NCBI GenBank assembly: GCA_016779485.1
Contig: JADHNN010000004.1
Location: 37,981-101,980, forward strand
Source of the DNA: Gammaproteobacteria bacterium
Lineage (GTDB): Bacteria; Pseudomonadota; Gammaproteobacteria; GCA-002705445; GCA-002716945
Length of the DNA: 64,000 nt
Direction of reading: 5' to 3'
Positions 9,431 to 16,288 of the stretch are shown here, piece after piece. The notes beneath the pieces are model-generated. The model was given only the letters and a program-made list of their open reading frames with translations, searched no databases and was not told the origin of the DNA. The stretch's first letter is position 1. Every line of letters starts with the position of its first letter. Position numbers and translations under genes: made by a program.

Positions 9431-10389
9431 ATTTGATTATTATTAATTATATTCAAGAATAAATCATTAAAACTTACCCAAGGAGAGGAATATCTTGCAT
9501 TATATTTAGAGTTAAGATCCAAACCACTAATACTTTTAAGTCCTTGGAGCAAAGTGTTTACCTCGTAGTTTAAACACGTACTATTGTATTTTGAATTAAG
9601 GAATTGTGGTATATAAGGTTTATTGTTAACTGACTGTTTAACCGAGTAAATCTTTTCTAATTCTGAACTCATTAAAAAAATTATATATGAAAGAGGAGTA
9701 TTAATATTTTCCAAATATTTACTTACTTTTAAAAAACCAACTGAATCATGTTTATGAAGCATATCAACTAAGTCGTACTCTGTATATTTTGATTGATCAA
9801 TATTTTTAGCTGCAAAGTTTTTATCTAATAAGCTTCTTTGGTAAATAACTTGAGAAATAGCTAAACTATTATTAAAGTTTGAATTAATTAAATCATTTAT
9901 TACATCATCATCATAGGCAACTTTGTTAATTTTACATTTATTTATAACCCATGTTTCTAGCATTTTGCCTTTAAGTTCATAAAGCTCTATTACACAATCG
10001 TTTGTGGATAATAATTTATAAAGTTTTGTATTTTTAAATGAGGATGCTTGACGATCAATTTTAATAATGATTTTGTTATCAGTAGGTTTATTATTAATAG
10101 ACTCAAGAAAGTTTTTGAGGTTCTTTGGAATAGAATTACAGACAATATTTAATGTTGTTATTTTTTTTTCGTCAAAAAGTGATTGCTCATAAAAAGCAAT
10201 TTCTATCGAACTGGTTTGTGTGTCATCATCAATAACATAACTTATATGATTATAATTGAGCTTTCGATAAAAATTAGTAATATCATGCTCAAGCTCATTA
10301 CTTAGATTTCTAGGATTTCCATGAATCATAAATAATCTATTCTCTGATGTGAATGAAAGATTCTTAAATTTAATATAATCAACTATCAT
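9427..10389 (-). CDS. holA: DNA polymerase III delta subunit HolA
   Basis: HolA is the clamp-loader subunit that opens the beta sliding clamp. The sequence is diverged but matches delta: an early LFMIHGNPRNL P-loop-like strand, a region resembling SLFDEKKITTLNI, then GKMLETWVINKC and the C-terminal helical collar. I chose the second ATG (MIVDYIKF, 320 residues). A TATAAT hexamer ends 7 nt before it and overlaps the first ATG, so the first ATG would lie inside the -10. In E. coli holA lies with lptE-nadD; here lptE is elsewhere and proA intervenes. Confidence 0.82.
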   Translation of the reverse strand: MIVDYIKFKNLSFTSENRLFMIHGNPRNLSNELEHDITNFYRKLNYNHISYVIDDDTQTSSIEIAFYEQSLFDEKKITTLNIVCNSIPKNLKNFLESINNKPTDNKIIIKIDRQASSFKNTKLYKLLSTNDCVIELYELKGKMLETWVINKCKINKVAYDDDVINDLINSNFNNSLAISQVIYQRSLLDKNFAAKNIDQSKYTEYDLVDMLHKHDSVGFLKVSKYLENINTPLSYIIFLMSSELEKIYSVKQSVNNKPYIPQFLNSKYNSTCLNYEVNTLLQGLKSISGLDLNSKYNARYSSPWVSFNDLFLNIINNNQI

Positions 10390-10396
10390 CAGATAC

Positions 10397-10409
10397 ATTA
10401 TACTATATT
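10397..10409. promoter_or_regulatory. back-to-back -10 elements of holA and the oxidoreductase gene
   Basis: A TATAAT reads on the minus strand (10397-10402), 7 nt before the preferred holA ATG. A TATATT reads on the plus strand (10404-10409), 7 nt before the ATG of the divergent oxidoreductase gene. Neither gene has a Shine-Dalgarno sequence. The -35 positions are poor matches, so the assignment rests on the -10s and on the shared spacing. Confidence 0.45.
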
Positions 10410-10416
10410 AGTTACC

Positions 10417-11304
10417 ATGATTAGAGTTAAAAAATATAAAGTTGGTTTTGTTGGCCTTGGAATAATGGGTAAACCGATGGTTCATAATTTATTAGAGAAT
10501 AAGGTCCAGGTATATTTCTATGCAAGAAAACAAAAAATAATTAAATCTATTGAAAAACGCGGTGGGATATTTGTTTCTTCAGTTAGTGACTTGCCGAAGC
10601 ATGCAAATATTTTAATTACAAATTTGCCAAAAACAAAAGATGTAGAATTAGTTACAACTGGAAAAGTAGGAATGCTTGATAATTTGAAAAAAGGTTCTTG
10701 TGTTATAGACATGAGTACTATATCACCCAAAGGCGCGATCCAAATAAACACCGAGTTAAATAAAAAAGGTGCTTTCTTTATAGATGCACCGGTATCTGGT
10801 GGAGAAGCCGGCGCGATATCAGGTAATTTATCAATTATGGTAGGTGGAGATAGAAAGTCTTTTCATAAAGTTAAACCTATTCTTAAAATGTTGGGCGAAA
10901 AAATTACATACATCGGCAACAGTGGATCTGGCCAAATATGTAAGATGTGCAATCAAGTTCTTGTTGCTCAGACCATTCAGGCTGTAAGTGATATTATCAA
11001 TATTTCCAGTAAATCTAGAGTAGATCCAAATAGAATAAGAGAAGCTCTGCTGGGCGGGTACGCAAATAGTAAAATCTTAGAAATTCATGGAAAACGCATG
11101 ATTGATAATGATTTCAAACCTGGATTTAAATTATCACTACATCATAAAGACTTAAAAATAGCTAAATCTTTTCTATCAAATATAGGAATACAACTCAAAA
11201 GTTTAAACCAGGTAAAAAAGCTAATGAATCTTGCAGAAAGTGCGGGATTATCTGACTTAGATTCATCTGCAATTCATAGTATATTAGAAAAAACTTATAA
11301 ATAA
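10417..11304 (+). CDS. NAD(P)-dependent beta-hydroxyacid dehydrogenase (GarR/GlxR/3-HIBADH family)
   Basis: This 295-residue enzyme has the N-terminal dinucleotide-binding motif GFVGLGIMGKPMVHNLL and the substrate-binding block DAPVSGGEAGAISGNLSIMVGG. The catalytic lysine lies in GSGQICKMCNQ, and a C-terminal helix has SLHHKDLKIA. The family oxidises small beta-hydroxyacids (tartronate semialdehyde, 3-hydroxyisobutyrate) or reduces succinic semialdehyde-type substrates; the exact substrate is not readable. It stands alone on the plus strand, 38 bp before the Irr-like gene. No valine-degradation or glyoxylate genes lie next to it. Confidence 0.88.
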   Translation: MIRVKKYKVGFVGLGIMGKPMVHNLLENKVQVYFYARKQKIIKSIEKRGGIFVSSVSDLPKHANILITNLPKTKDVELVTTGKVGMLDNLKKGSCVIDMSTISPKGAIQINTELNKKGAFFIDAPVSGGEAGAISGNLSIMVGGDRKSFHKVKPILKMLGEKITYIGNSGSGQICKMCNQVLVAQTIQAVSDIINISSKSRVDPNRIREALLGGYANSKILEIHGKRMIDNDFKPGFKLSLHHKDLKIAKSFLSNIGIQLKSLNQVKKLMNLAESAGLSDLDSSAIHSILEKTYK

Positions 11305-11330
11305 TTATTAAGCTTTATCCATTTATATAT

Positions 11331-11336
11331 TATAAT
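11331..11336 (+). promoter_or_regulatory. consensus -10 (TATAAT) of the irr-like gene, leaderless geometry
   Basis: A perfect TATAAT is followed by exactly 6 nt (ATTGCC) and then the ATG of the Irr-like gene, so the transcript would start at or next to the start codon. No Shine-Dalgarno is present. The -35 region is weak. Confidence 0.55.
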
Positions 11337-11342
11337 ATTGCC

Positions 11343-11741
11343 ATGGAAACAAGGTACGAGAAGCTATACAGAAAACTTGATGTAACCCCTACGAAACAAA
11401 GGGTTGATTTAGCACATTTGATATTTGCTAAAAAACAACATTTTACTGCTACAGATTTAATAAATATAGTAGACAAGAAAAAACTGAATATCTCGATGGC
11501 TACTGTCTACAATACATTATCTCTTTTGGAGGACAAAGGAATGCTGAAGACTATTAATATAGATAACGAAGTGAAATTTTATGATACTAACCTAGAGAAT
11601 CATCACCACCTATACAATACTACGATGAGTACTCTTACAGATATCGCTCATGATAAAGTTGTATTTGCTGAGTTACCAGAATTACCAAAAACATTGGAAA
11701 TTGAAAGTACAGAACTCTTAATAAAAGCTAGGAATAAATAA
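11343..11741 (+). CDS. Fur-superfamily regulator, Irr-like
   Basis: This 132-residue winged-helix regulator has the Fur-family recognition helix ISMATVYNTLSLLEDKGML and the metal/heme region FYDTNLENHHHLY. It lacks the CxxC zinc site of Fur, Zur and PerR. After the HHH motif it continues ..TLTDI, then ends ELPELPKTLEIE...IKARNK, a pattern that matches rhizobial Irr (HHHFF...DI...LPxxPxGxEI...VRLR) better than Fur. Irr responds to iron status through heme and represses or activates ICE-motif promoters. Its stop is 2 bp from the DUF3501 stop, and a TTTAGAAT-N-ATTCTAAA palindrome lies over the rubrerythrin promoter 2.8 kb away, so that operon is the likely target. Confidence 0.85.
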   Translation: METRYEKLYRKLDVTPTKQRVDLAHLIFAKKQHFTATDLINIVDKKKLNISMATVYNTLSLLEDKGMLKTINIDNEVKFYDTNLENHHHLYNTTMSTLTDIAHDKVVFAELPELPKTLEIESTELLIKARNK

Positions 11742-11743
11742 AT

Positions 11744-12325
11744 TCAGTTAGTGTTTAGATCTTTAGATAGGCTATCTTTTGTTGCTTCAGACAGGGCAAC
11801 TTCATCTGTATATTCATCATGAGAAACACCAACTAGTACACGATCATTAGATAAAAAGTCTGTAATATCAGTTTGATCAAGTTCAAATCTTAAAAAATGT
11901 ACCGCTGATGTTTTGTTATCAGTACTTCTTTCAAGGTCTTCATCTGCTAGAGCGACTATTTTCTTAGACCCGCAATTTAGATAAATGTTATTTTCAATAT
12001 CATGTAATTTAGATAACATTATTTTTCTTTCTTCAACATCAGGATACATTATAAGCATCGTTGCCTTAAAGTTTGTTCCATCCGGTATCAATGGGTTATA
12101 AGCATCAATCTCTTCTTGAATCTCTTTTTTATTAAATATCTTCTCTATCCTGAGCATTTCTTGGACCTGATATTTAATTGTAGAATAATCCTCAAAAATA
12201 AGAACAATATGCTCCCCAATAGATACAGTTCTATTTTTTTTATGAATAATTAATGCTTTTTTTATAGCATCTCTTTCATTATCATACTCTTCGAGAGATA
12301 GGAGATCTGATGTTTTTAGCTTCAT
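11744..12325 (-). CDS. DUF3501 family protein
   Basis: This 193-residue cytosolic protein matches the DUF3501 family as I know it: N-terminal LLSLEEYDNERDAIKKALIIHKKNRTVSIG, a central FEDYSTIKYQVQEMLRIEKIF, then IPDGTNFKATMLIMYPDVEERK and a C-terminal ..VHFLRFEL..DVTDFL-like segment. No enzymatic motif or cysteine cluster is seen; its single cysteine is not conserved as a site I know. It overlaps the Fe-S protein gene by 4 bp and is the third gene after rubrerythrin, a neighbourhood in which DUF3501 recurs in other proteobacteria. Function unknown; the context suggests a partner in rubrerythrin reduction or maturation. Confidence 0.8.
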   Translation of the reverse strand: MKLKTSDLLSLEEYDNERDAIKKALIIHKKNRTVSIGEHIVLIFEDYSTIKYQVQEMLRIEKIFNKKEIQEEIDAYNPLIPDGTNFKATMLIMYPDVEERKIMLSKLHDIENNIYLNCGSKKIVALADEDLERSTDNKTSAVHFLRFELDQTDITDFLSNDRVLVGVSHDEYTDEVALSEATKDSLSKDLNTN

Positions 12326-13650
12326 TGTTTTATTCCGTATGCTTTTTTAATTAATGTAATTGGATGTTGTGGAGCTTTTAAATTACCTAGAGAATTTTCA
12401 ATGTGGTGAGCTGCTAAAGAGCAGTCACTTGTAAAACTATCAAACGAGGAAGCTTTGAATTCTCTAGTAATTGGCCTGGCAATTTTAATGGCTATTTCAT
12501 GTGTTTCGGCTTTTACCCCATAAGTTCCATCATGCCCAGAACATTTTTCAATTGCGTTTATTTTTGTTCCAGGAACAAGTTCAAGGACTTTCTTTGTTAA
12601 CATTCCCATATTTTGCACTCTCTGATGACAGGCCACTTGATAAGACACATCACCAAGTTTATTTCTAAAATCTTTTTTTAGTTTTCCTTGATCATTTATG
12701 AAATTGAGAAATTCAAATGGGTCTCTAAAAGCTTGTGAAACAACTGCCAGATCTTTATTGTCAGGGAACAGTAACGGTAATTCCTGTTTGTACATCAAGA
12801 CACACGATGGAATAGGTGCAATTATGACATAGCCTTGGTCAACATATTTTTTAAATCCAGGTAGGTTCTTCATCATCATCTTTTCAACTAGCTTGATATC
12901 TCCAAGCTCAAGCTTTGGCATACCACAGCAGTTATCATCAGAAATTATATCAACTGTAATATTGTTATGTTTTAGTATGTCATAAAAATCTTCTATAACA
13001 CCTGGCTCATTATAGTTATGATAACATGTTGTAAAAATAGCAACCTTGAGATTAGGATCTCCATTGTATCTTTGTAGACCAAGCTTCTTTGCTGTTTTAG
13101 ACACAAAATTCGGTAATTTAGCGTTGATATGGATACCAAAAAATTTACTAAGAAATTTTCTAAATATTTTTATATTATTAAAAAAATTTACTATTGGTGC
13201 AACTAGCGCTCTAGAGAAAATTTTACCTAAATTATCTGTTGATGTAAGCACTTTATCTCTAAATGAATTTTTATTGTTTGCATTCTTTATTGCCTTACCT
13301 CTTAACATAAGATGTGGAAAGTCAATTTCCCATTCGTGTGGAGGTACATAAGGGCATTTGGTCATAAAACATAAATCGCACAGATAACAGTGATCGATCA
13401 CAGAGCTAAATTCATCATATTTAACACCATCAACTTCAAATGTTTTTGATTCATCAATGAGATCGAATAAGGTTGGGAACGAATTACACAAGCTTACACA
13501 CCTTCTACAGCCATGACACGCATCTGCTACTCTTCTTAATTCTTCTTCAAACTTTTCCTCATTAAGAAAATCAGGATTATTCCAATCAATGATATGGCGA
13601 GTAGGTTTTTCTAATCCACCCTCACCTTTAGGCATCTGTCCTGTGCTCAT
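12322..13650 (-). CDS. Fe-S oxidoreductase (GlpC/HdrD-like, two 4Fe-4S and CCG domains)
   Basis: This 442-residue protein has two 4Fe-4S ferredoxin clusters: CHGCRRCVSLCNSFP (near residue 45) and CYLCDLCFMTKCPYVP (near residue 88). Two cysteine-rich CCG-type domains follow. The first is complete (TTCYHN.. and DNCCGMP); the second is degenerate (ACHQRVQ.. and EKCSGHDGTYG, with a single Cys where CCG is expected). This is the layout of GlpC and heterodisulfide-reductase-like electron-transfer proteins, but no glpA/glpB is nearby. Sitting directly after a rubrerythrin without a rubredoxin domain, it is a plausible electron donor to it; that is inference. 68 bp with a strong hairpin separate it from rubrerythrin. 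Confidence 0.9.
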   Translation of the reverse strand: MSTGQMPKGEGGLEKPTRHIIDWNNPDFLNEEKFEEELRRVADACHGCRRCVSLCNSFPTLFDLIDESKTFEVDGVKYDEFSSVIDHCYLCDLCFMTKCPYVPPHEWEIDFPHLMLRGKAIKNANNKNSFRDKVLTSTDNLGKIFSRALVAPIVNFFNNIKIFRKFLSKFFGIHINAKLPNFVSKTAKKLGLQRYNGDPNLKVAIFTTCYHNYNEPGVIEDFYDILKHNNITVDIISDDNCCGMPKLELGDIKLVEKMMMKNLPGFKKYVDQGYVIIAPIPSCVLMYKQELPLLFPDNKDLAVVSQAFRDPFEFLNFINDQGKLKKDFRNKLGDVSYQVACHQRVQNMGMLTKKVLELVPGTKINAIEKCSGHDGTYGVKAETHEIAIKIARPITREFKASSFDSFTSDCSLAAHHIENSLGNLKAPQHPITLIKKAYGIKQ

Positions 13651-13679
13651 ATTCTTTCTCTTTTTTTGTAAAATAATTC

Positions 13680-13706
13680 GTGGACGTTTTTTATAAAAAC
13701 GCCCAC
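13680..13706 (-). promoter_or_regulatory. intercistronic stem-loop between rubrerythrin and Fe-S protein genes
   Basis: A 12-bp stem with a 3-nt loop lies between the rubrerythrin stop and the Fe-S gene. On the minus-strand RNA every position pairs (one G-U); on the plus strand the same position is an A-C mismatch, so the element is built for the minus-strand transcript. No long U-run follows directly, so it looks more like an RNA-stability or partial-termination element than a full terminator. Confidence 0.6.
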
Positions 13707-13718
13707 AACTTGTCTAAA

Positions 13719-14138
13719 TTAAGATATTGACTCTAATGCTTTTGTAAAACGGTTTGCATGAGATCTTTCAGCTTTAGCTAAAGTCTCAAACCAATCTGCA
13801 ATTTCGTCATGACCTTCATCTCTTGCAGTTTTTGCCATCCCAGGATACATATCTGTGTATTCATGAGTTTCCCCTGCAATAGCTGCTTTGAGATTAAGAA
13901 CACTGTCACCGATAGGTTCGCCAGTAGCTGGATCGCCGCATTCTTTTTCTAGGTACTCTAAATGACCGTGAGCATGCCCAGTCTCACCCTCTGCTGTTGA
14001 ACGAAATACTGTAGCAATATCATTTTGACCTTCTACATCTGCTTTTGCTGCAAAATAAAGATATCTTCTATTTGCTTGAGACTCCCCTGCAAACGCATCT
14101 TTGAGATTTTGTTCTGTTTTTGAACCTTTTAAACTCAT
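13719..14138 (-). CDS. rubrerythrin, diiron domain only (no rubredoxin domain)
   Basis: This 139-residue four-helix diiron protein shows the four iron-binding blocks AFAGESQANRRY (near 15), EGETGHAHGH (near 51), AGETHEYTDMYP (near 88) and KAERSHANRF (near 123). Rubrerythrins reduce hydrogen peroxide in the cytosol. Classical ones end in a rubredoxin domain with CxxC pairs; this one ends at the diiron domain, so it needs an external electron donor. It has a strong Shine-Dalgarno (TAGGAG) and a consensus promoter with an operator-like palindrome. It heads an operon with the Fe-S protein and the DUF3501 protein. Confidence 0.95.
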   Translation of the reverse strand: MSLKGSKTEQNLKDAFAGESQANRRYLYFAAKADVEGQNDIATVFRSTAEGETGHAHGHLEYLEKECGDPATGEPIGDSVLNLKAAIAGETHEYTDMYPGMAKTARDEGHDEIADWFETLAKAERSHANRFTKALESIS

Positions 14139-14157
14139 TACATTCTCCTAAGTGATT

Positions 14158-14196
14158 ATTTAGAATGATTCTAAATTTATAAAGCATATATGTCAA
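14158..14196 (-). promoter_or_regulatory. rubrerythrin promoter with ICE/Irr-like operator over the -10
   Basis: On the minus strand, TTGACA (14191-14196) and TAGAAT (14168-14173) are separated by exactly 17 bp. The -10 lies inside the perfect 9-1-9 palindrome ATTTAGAATGATTCTAAAT (14158-14176). The core TTTAGAA-N3-TTCTAAA resembles the iron control element bound by Irr. Predicted transcription starts near 14161, leaving a leader of about 23 nt. A repressor bound here would block RNA polymerase directly. Confidence 0.8.
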
Positions 14197-14222
14197 TATT
14201 TTTCTGTTAGAATAGTCATGAT

Positions 14223-14241
14223 GATAATGATTCTTGTTATC
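14223..14241. promoter_or_regulatory. Fur-box-like sequence between rubrerythrin and pyrD
   Basis: GATAATGATTCTTGTTATC matches the classical 19-bp Fur consensus GATAATGATAATCATTATC at 15 of 19 positions, with perfect GATAA/TTATC ends. It lies about 27 bp upstream of the rubrerythrin -35 and just before the TTG start assigned to pyrD. It may be a second metal-responsive site or chance in A+T-rich DNA. Confidence 0.4.
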
Positions 14242-14243
14242 TT

Positions 14244-15266
14244 TTGAGAGAGACTTTGGACGATATATTTTTTCAACTGTATAAAAAAATTGCTTTTCTG
14301 GGTGACCCTGAAAAGGTGCATGATATTTCACTACCCATTCTAGAATTTATCTATAAAAGTTATTTAGGAAAGGTACTGCACAAAAAAATCATTAGTAAAA
14401 AAACTAAACAACTGAATATTGATTTTGATAATCCATTAGGTTTGGCTGCAGGCTTTGATAAAAATGCTGACTACTTAAATTTTATATCAAATGTAGGTTT
14501 TGGTTATGTAGAAGTAGGAACCCTAACGCCAAAACCTCAAGCAGGAAACCCTAAACCAAGAATCTTTAGACTCATAAAAGATGAGGCGATAATTAATCAC
14601 TTAGGTTTTAACAATAAAGGAATTGACTACGCAATAAATAAAATTAAAAAGTTTAATCGCAACATACCGATAGGTATTAATATAGGTAAAAACGCATATA
14701 CGCAAATAAAAGATGCATTTAGAGATTATGAATATTGTTTAAGAAAGTCATATGCTATCGCAGATTATATTACCTTGAATATTTCTTCACCAAATACAAA
14801 AGGCCTAAGACAGCTTCAATCTGGACAAAATATAAATGAATTTATTCGCTCTATAAAGGGATTGCATGATAACTTAAAAAAAGTTTATAAGAAACATACG
14901 CCGTTAGTTATAAAAATTGCACCTGATATTTCCATTGAAGATATTGGTGGAATCATAGATTTAATAAATTCGTATGATGTGGACGGCATAATCTGTACCA
15001 ACACCACCATAGATAAGTCATCAATAGATGAATCCTATAAAAATTTACAAGGAGGTTTAAGTGGTAGACCTTTATACAAACAATCAAATAATATACTCAA
15101 AGAAGTGTGTCGTCAGATGTCCAAAGATAAAACTGTCATAGGTGTAGGTGGAGTGGATTCTCCGCAAGCTGCAAAAGAAAAAATAAATCTTGGAGCTAAT
15201 CTAATTCAAATATACACAGGATTAGTTTTTAAAGGGCCAGGATTAATTGAGAGTATCCTGCGTTAA
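14244..15266 (+). CDS. pyrD: dihydroorotate dehydrogenase (class 2, quinone-linked)
   Basis: PyrD oxidises dihydroorotate to orotate in pyrimidine synthesis and passes electrons to quinone at the inner membrane. It has NPLGLAAGFDKNADY, EVGTLTPKPQAGNPKPR, LGFNNKG, the class 2 INISSPNTKGLRQLQ with the catalytic serine, TNTTID, GGLSGRPL and the C-terminal FMN site IGVGGVDS..IQIYTGLVFKGP. The N-terminal helical quinone domain (FFQLYKKIAFLGDPEKVHD) confirms class 2. There is no ATG; candidate starts are TTG at 14244 or TTG at 14256, the latter behind a GAGAG. The start lies beside the Fur-like box. Confidence 0.96.
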   Translation: MRETLDDIFFQLYKKIAFLGDPEKVHDISLPILEFIYKSYLGKVLHKKIISKKTKQLNIDFDNPLGLAAGFDKNADYLNFISNVGFGYVEVGTLTPKPQAGNPKPRIFRLIKDEAIINHLGFNNKGIDYAINKIKKFNRNIPIGINIGKNAYTQIKDAFRDYEYCLRKSYAIADYITLNISSPNTKGLRQLQSGQNINEFIRSIKGLHDNLKKVYKKHTPLVIKIAPDISIEDIGGIIDLINSYDVDGIICTNTTIDKSSIDESYKNLQGGLSGRPLYKQSNNILKEVCRQMSKDKTVIGVGGVDSPQAAKEKINLGANLIQIYTGLVFKGPGLIESILR

Positions 15267-15267
15267 T

Positions 15268-15558
15268 TTATTCTGGGGTCCATTTACCGTAAGCATCTTC
15301 ATTAGGTTTTACTGAAGATGTTTCCCCCTGTTTGAGAGTATCGGTTTGTTGATCATAAACATACTGTGTGAACTCAATTAGTTGTTTTAGAATATCATCT
15401 CTATCTTTTTTAGGAATTTCTGCTGTTGCTACAATTGAACCAACGACAGCCGATAGGTATTGTGATGCTAGAATAGGATCTTCATTTTTAGGTTCATATT
15501 CAACAAGGACTTTCTGCAATCCTTTTAATAATTCAGGTTTTAATACAATTTCTGTCAT
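15268..15558 (-). CDS. small protein of unknown function
   Basis: This 96-residue soluble ORF has a mostly helical, charged look and ends DAYGKWTPE. It has no cysteines, no signal peptide and no motif I recognise. Its stop is 1 bp from the pyrD stop (convergent). Upstream, shared with the divergent MBL gene, are overlapping TATAAT sequences. Length, clean start (MTEIVLKPELL) and exact packing between two known genes support a real gene; the function is not known. Confidence 0.65.
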   Translation of the reverse strand: MTEIVLKPELLKGLQKVLVEYEPKNEDPILASQYLSAVVGSIVATAEIPKKDRDDILKQLIEFTQYVYDQQTDTLKQGETSSVKPNEDAYGKWTPE

Positions 15559-15578
15559 TATGCTTGTTCAAATTATAT

Positions 15579-15584
15579 TATAAT
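15579..15584 (+). promoter_or_regulatory. consensus -10 (TATAAT) of the MBL hydrolase gene, short or absent leader
   Basis: A perfect TATAAT is followed by 8 nt and the ATG of the metallo-beta-lactamase-fold gene, with no Shine-Dalgarno. The predicted transcript would start within about 2 nt of the ATG. The -35 is not evident. Confidence 0.45.
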
Positions 15585-15592
15585 GACGTTGT

Positions 15593-16288
15593 ATGCAAGA
15601 TAATTCTAATTTATCAGTAAAAACTTTTGATGTAGGGCCTATGCAAAATATTGTTTACCTTATTTGGAACAATAAAACAAAAGAAGGCGCAATAGTTGAT
15701 CCTGCGTGGGACCTTGATGCGGTATTAACTTTTATTAAAAATAATCATATTAAATTAACAAGTATTCTGCTGACTCATAGTCATCATGATCATGTCAATT
15801 CTATTGATAAATTATTAGAGATATATGATGTACCTATTTTTATCAATAAATTAGAAGCAGAATTTTGGAATAAAACTTATGACAATTTAATTAGTTTAGA
15901 TTCACAAGCTGAAATATTTCTGGGGGAAAAACATCTTCAGTCCATTCATACACCTGGTCATACACCAGGCTCCTGTTGCTATACATTTGATGATAAACTT
16001 ATCGCTGGTGACACTCTTTTTGTTTTTGGATGCGGAAGATGTGATTTACATGGCGGAAATCCTGAACAAATGTTCAACTCTCTGAAGATTCTTAAAAGTA
16101 ATTTTCACAAAGATACCATCATCATGCCTGGTCATAACTACTCTGTTACAAGGCAGTCTACTCTAGAAAAAGAAATTAGTGGTAATCCTTTTTTTAGTTT
16201 CGATAATTTAAAAGATTTTGTGAGATATCGCATGGTCGATCATGATAGATCTAGAGACGAACCATACGGACCAATTAATTTGTTTTAG
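15593..16288 (+). CDS. MBL-fold hydrolase, hydroxyacylglutathione hydrolase (glyoxalase II) type
   Basis: This 231-residue metallo-beta-lactamase-fold protein has the binuclear metal motif LTHSHHDHVNSID, followed by TPGHTPGSCCYTFD, LIAGDTLFVFGCGRCDLHGGNPEQM and MPGHNYSV. These features fit the GloB/YcbL group, which hydrolyses glutathione or other thioesters in the cytosol. Persulfide dioxygenase (ETHE1-like) is a related alternative, but the C-terminal NPFFSFD block is glyoxalase II-like. Its stop overlaps the lptE stop by 14 bp. Confidence 0.85.
   Translation: MQDNSNLSVKTFDVGPMQNIVYLIWNNKTKEGAIVDPAWDLDAVLTFIKNNHIKLTSILLTHSHHDHVNSIDKLLEIYDVPIFINKLEAEFWNKTYDNLISLDSQAEIFLGEKHLQSIHTPGHTPGSCCYTFDDKLIAGDTLFVFGCGRCDLHGGNPEQMFNSLKILKSNFHKDTIIMPGHNYSVTRQSTLEKEISGNPFFSFDNLKDFVRYRMVDHDRSRDEPYGPINLF

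Noticed and set aside
13651-13718. Rubrerythrin-downstream hairpin as a full Rho-independent terminator
   Set aside because: The stem is strong but is not directly followed by a U-run on the minus strand, and the next gene depends on read-through or an unseen promoter.
14068-14331. 87-aa minus-strand ORF spanning rubrerythrin start, the promoter gap and pyrD start
   Set aside because: It overlaps two real genes and the promoter/operator; no start signal or family match.
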